From contig SHYV01000010.1 of assembly GCA_009692605.1 (NCBI GenBank), forward strand, positions 1-37,236: DNA of 37,236 nucleotides. Direction: 5' to 3'. The notes beneath the pieces were generated by a model that was not told the origin of the DNA, did not search any database, and worked only from the letters and a program-made list of their open reading frames with translations. Position 1 is the first letter of the stretch, and every line of letters starts with the position of its first letter. The stretch is from Myxococcales bacterium (GTDB lineage: Bacteria > Myxococcota_A > UBA796 > SXON01). The translations under genes and the position numbers were made by a program. This document shows, one piece after another, positions 35,627 through 37,236 of the stretch.

Positions 35627-36867
35627 CACCCGAGCTCGTCGGCGTATTGTGGGAGGTGGGGCTGGTGATGGTCCTGGTGCTCGTCCAAGGCTTTTTCTCC
35701 GGCTCCGAGATCGCGATCGTCAGCTCCGACCGACTCGTACTCAAGAGCAGAGCCGACGGTGGCGACGCGCGCGCCGCGCGAGTACTGGAGCTGCTTGCAA
35801 AGCCGGCCCGGCTGGTCGGAACTTGCCTCATCGGCACAAATCTGGCGCTGATCACCGGGTCGACCGTCGTGGCACATCTGCTCTCACGGATCGGAAATAC
35901 GCCAGAGATCGTCGTGGTCGCGATCTTCACCCCGATCACCCTGATCTTCGCGGAGTTGCTCCCTAAGAGCATCTACCGGGCGAACGCGACCCGGGTCGCC
36001 CCGATCGTGGCGCCCGCTATTCTGGCTTTCTCGGTGGTGCTCTCTCCTGCCCTCACCGCGGTCGACTGGGTCTCACGCGCCATCTTACGCGCGTTGGGGG
36101 CGGGAGAGACTGAGCCGCACACCGTGCGGCGCGAAGACATCCGGCTGCTCCTGAACAACGCCGAGGACACCGACATCCACGCCGACGAGAAGGAGATGAT
36201 CCTGCGCGTCTTCCACTTCTCCGAGACCCTGGTGTGCGACGCCATGGTACCGCTGATCGAGATGGCGGGTGTCCCGGAGAGCGCGACCTGCGATGAGGCT
36301 GCAGCCATCATGGTGGAGGCCGGATTTTCGCGCATGCCCGTGTACCGAAAGCGCGTAGACCGGATCGTCGGGATGGTCATGCACAGCGACCTGCTGTTCG
36401 CCGCCGACGGCAGCGCGCCCATACAGAGCGTGATGCAAGAGGTCGTGTTCGTACCGGAGACCAAGCGGGTCGATGAGCTGTTTCTGGACCTGCGCCGCAA
36501 ACGCAAGCGCCTCGCGGTCGCAGTGGACGAATACGGAGGGGCGGTAGGGATCATCTCGATCGAGGACATCCTCGAAGAGATCGTGGGCGACATCGACGAC
36601 GAGTTCGACCGGCGGCGGCCGTCGGTCCGGAAGATCGGCGAAAAGGAGTGGGTCGCGAGCGGCCGAGTAGAGGGCGAGCAGCTGGTGGCGCAGACCGGCT
36701 TCACGATGCCGAGCGGCGACTACGAGACGCTAGCGGGCTTCCTGCTCACCCGGTTCGGCCACGTGCCGGGGGTGGGAGAGCGGTTCACCTGGGGCACGTT
36801 CGTGTTCACGGTCACGCTGGCGAACGACCGCGCGATCCTCGAAGTTGGCGTGCAGGACACGAGGTAG
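35623..36867 (+). CDS. CNNM/CorC (HlyC) family membrane protein, copy 2
   Basis: A 414-residue paralogue of the preceding protein with the same domain order: CNNM transmembrane domain (starting LVLVQGFFSGSEIAIVSSDR), CBS pair (including CDAMVPLIEMAGV and FSRMPVYRKRVDRIVG) and C-terminal CorC domain (MPSGDYETLAGFLLTRFG). The AVDEYGG-x-VGIISIEDILEE-type block near residue 305-320 is well kept. Overlapping genes suggest the two are made together, possibly as a heterodimer, since CNNM proteins dimerise. Sequence divergence between them is large, so the duplication is old. Confidence 0.92.
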   Translation: MTPELVGVLWEVGLVMVLVLVQGFFSGSEIAIVSSDRLVLKSRADGGDARAARVLELLAKPARLVGTCLIGTNLALITGSTVVAHLLSRIGNTPEIVVVAIFTPITLIFAELLPKSIYRANATRVAPIVAPAILAFSVVLSPALTAVDWVSRAILRALGAGETEPHTVRREDIRLLLNNAEDTDIHADEKEMILRVFHFSETLVCDAMVPLIEMAGVPESATCDEAAAIMVEAGFSRMPVYRKRVDRIVGMVMHSDLLFAADGSAPIQSVMQEVVFVPETKRVDELFLDLRRKRKRLAVAVDEYGGAVGIISIEDILEEIVGDIDDEFDRRRPSVRKIGEKEWVASGRVEGEQLVAQTGFTMPSGDYETLAGFLLTRFGHVPGVGERFTWGTFVFTVTLANDRAILEVGVQDTR

Positions 36868-36901
36868 TCCGGGCGCGTGAGCTGGGTGATACGCTCCGGC
36901 C

Positions 36902-37236
36902 GTGCATGTGCTCGTGATCCTCTCCCTCTTTCGCTCCGCCGGCGCGGCTCCGGTCTCCTCAGATGTGCCGGGCCCGCCGCCAATCGCGTCCCCCGCGGTC
37001 GAACCGGGGGTCGGACCGGGGGTCGGACCGGCGGTCGAACCGGGGGTCGGACCGGGGGTCGGACCGGCGGTCGACTCGGCGGCCGCCCCCCCGCCGGTCA
37101 CCGGTCAGGAGCCCGTCTACCTCGAGCAGCAGCTCACCCGCGGCCCGGTGAGCCGGGCCGACCGTGCCCCGAGCGGCGTCGGATGGGCGGTTCGCACCGG
37201 CGCCGGACACGCGCTGGGCGTGGACGAATTCACGAC
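36902..37236 (+). CDS. N-terminal part of a secreted protein with Pro-Gly-Val repeats
   Basis: A frame starting with GTG at 36902 is open to the end of the window (111 codons). It begins with a hydrophobic signal-like segment (VLVILSLFRSAGAAP). A Pro/Gly/Val repeat region (PGVGPGVGPAVE, twice) follows, then VYLEQQLTRGPVSRADRAPS, probably the start of the folded domain. The repeat may be a flexible spacer. The minus-strand frames over it are shadows. A GGGTGATACGCT lies 6 nt before the GTG and may be a -10, so the message could be leaderless. The family is not recognised from this part. Confidence 0.6.
   Translation, partial: MHVLVILSLFRSAGAAPVSSDVPGPPPIASPAVEPGVGPGVGPAVEPGVGPGVGPAVDSAAAPPPVTGQEPVYLEQQLTRGPVSRADRAPSGVGWAVRTGAGHALGVDEFT
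36995..37075 (+). repeat. 36-nt tandem repeat built of 12-nt units
   Basis: A 36-nt unit made of GCGGTCGAACCG plus two copies of GGGGTCGGACCG starts at 36995 and again at 37031, with a partial third at 37067. It encodes the AVEPGVGPGVGP repeat of the secreted protein at the window end. It is a coding repeat, not a CRISPR array. Confidence 0.9.

Noticed and set aside
36995-37075. Possible CRISPR-like array
   Set aside because: Units are contiguous with no spacers and lie inside a coding frame.

Overview
The window is a GC-rich (roughly two thirds G+C) bacterial chromosome segment, densely packed with genes. The organism looks like a Gram-negative of the Myxococcota or a neighbouring deltaproteobacterial lineage. 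The pointers are many lipoproteins (one with a long Asp-Thr spacer after the lipid-anchored Cys), a C-terminal tail of the MYXO-CTERM sorting type at 8283, TolQ/TolR, a LpxL-like acyltransferase and frequent GTG/TTG starts. I see no rRNA, tRNA, CRISPR, prophage or intact insertion sequence.

Layout. (1) 1-223: end of an unrecognised gene. (2) 5053 to 249, minus strand: a coupled four-gene unit hcrC-hcrA-hcrB plus a LpxL-like acyltransferase. The FAD subunit has the four-cysteine insertion typical of 4-hydroxybenzoyl-CoA reductase, so this is probably an anaerobic-type aromatic dehydroxylase. (3) 5142-6209: divergent lipoprotein with an Ig-like domain. (4) 8194 to 6236, minus: tolQ/exbB, tolR/exbD and rsmI. 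(5) 8283-9414: a gene-poor island holding an orphan MYXO-CTERM tail, a tandem GCAAAG repeat, a GxxExxY gene that has lost its middle in frame, and a strong inverted repeat. (6) 20333 to 9415, minus: a long run of genes, dusB, two unknown genes, thiolase, FadB-type multifunctional protein, tsaD and a secreted clan GH-A glycosidase. (7) 20424-22094, plus: HEAT-repeat lipoprotein and a small DUF6918-like protein. (8) 22159-24466: gcvT, gcvH and two short paralogous lipoproteins. (9) 24561-27133: ftsH and a Bax-inhibitor-1/YccA-like membrane protein. (10) 27208-29061: UbiD-family decarboxylase. (11) 29139-36867: PP2C phosphatase fused to a cyclic-nucleotide-binding domain, DnaJ-like chaperone, LppC-like periplasmic protein, thiL, and two tandem CNNM/CorC-type membrane proteins. 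(12) 36902 to the end: start of a secreted protein with Pro-Gly-Val repeats.

How the genes fit together. Aromatic-CoA reduction (hcr) and beta-oxidation (thiolase plus FadB) are the catabolic themes. Envelope biology (Tol, acyltransferase, lipoproteins, CNNM) and protein quality control (FtsH/BI-1, DnaJ) make up much of the rest, alongside housekeeping RNA modification (rsmI, tsaD, dusB). Stop/start overlaps of 1-4 nt (TGATG, ATGA, GTGA) are common, so translational coupling is widespread. The items most worth a second look are the hcr unit with its attached acyltransferase, the deleted GxxExxY gene with its neighbouring repeats, the ftsH/BI-1 pair, the phosphatase-CNB fusion, and the unknown pair at 16603-19270. 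No clearly new defence or mobile system is visible.
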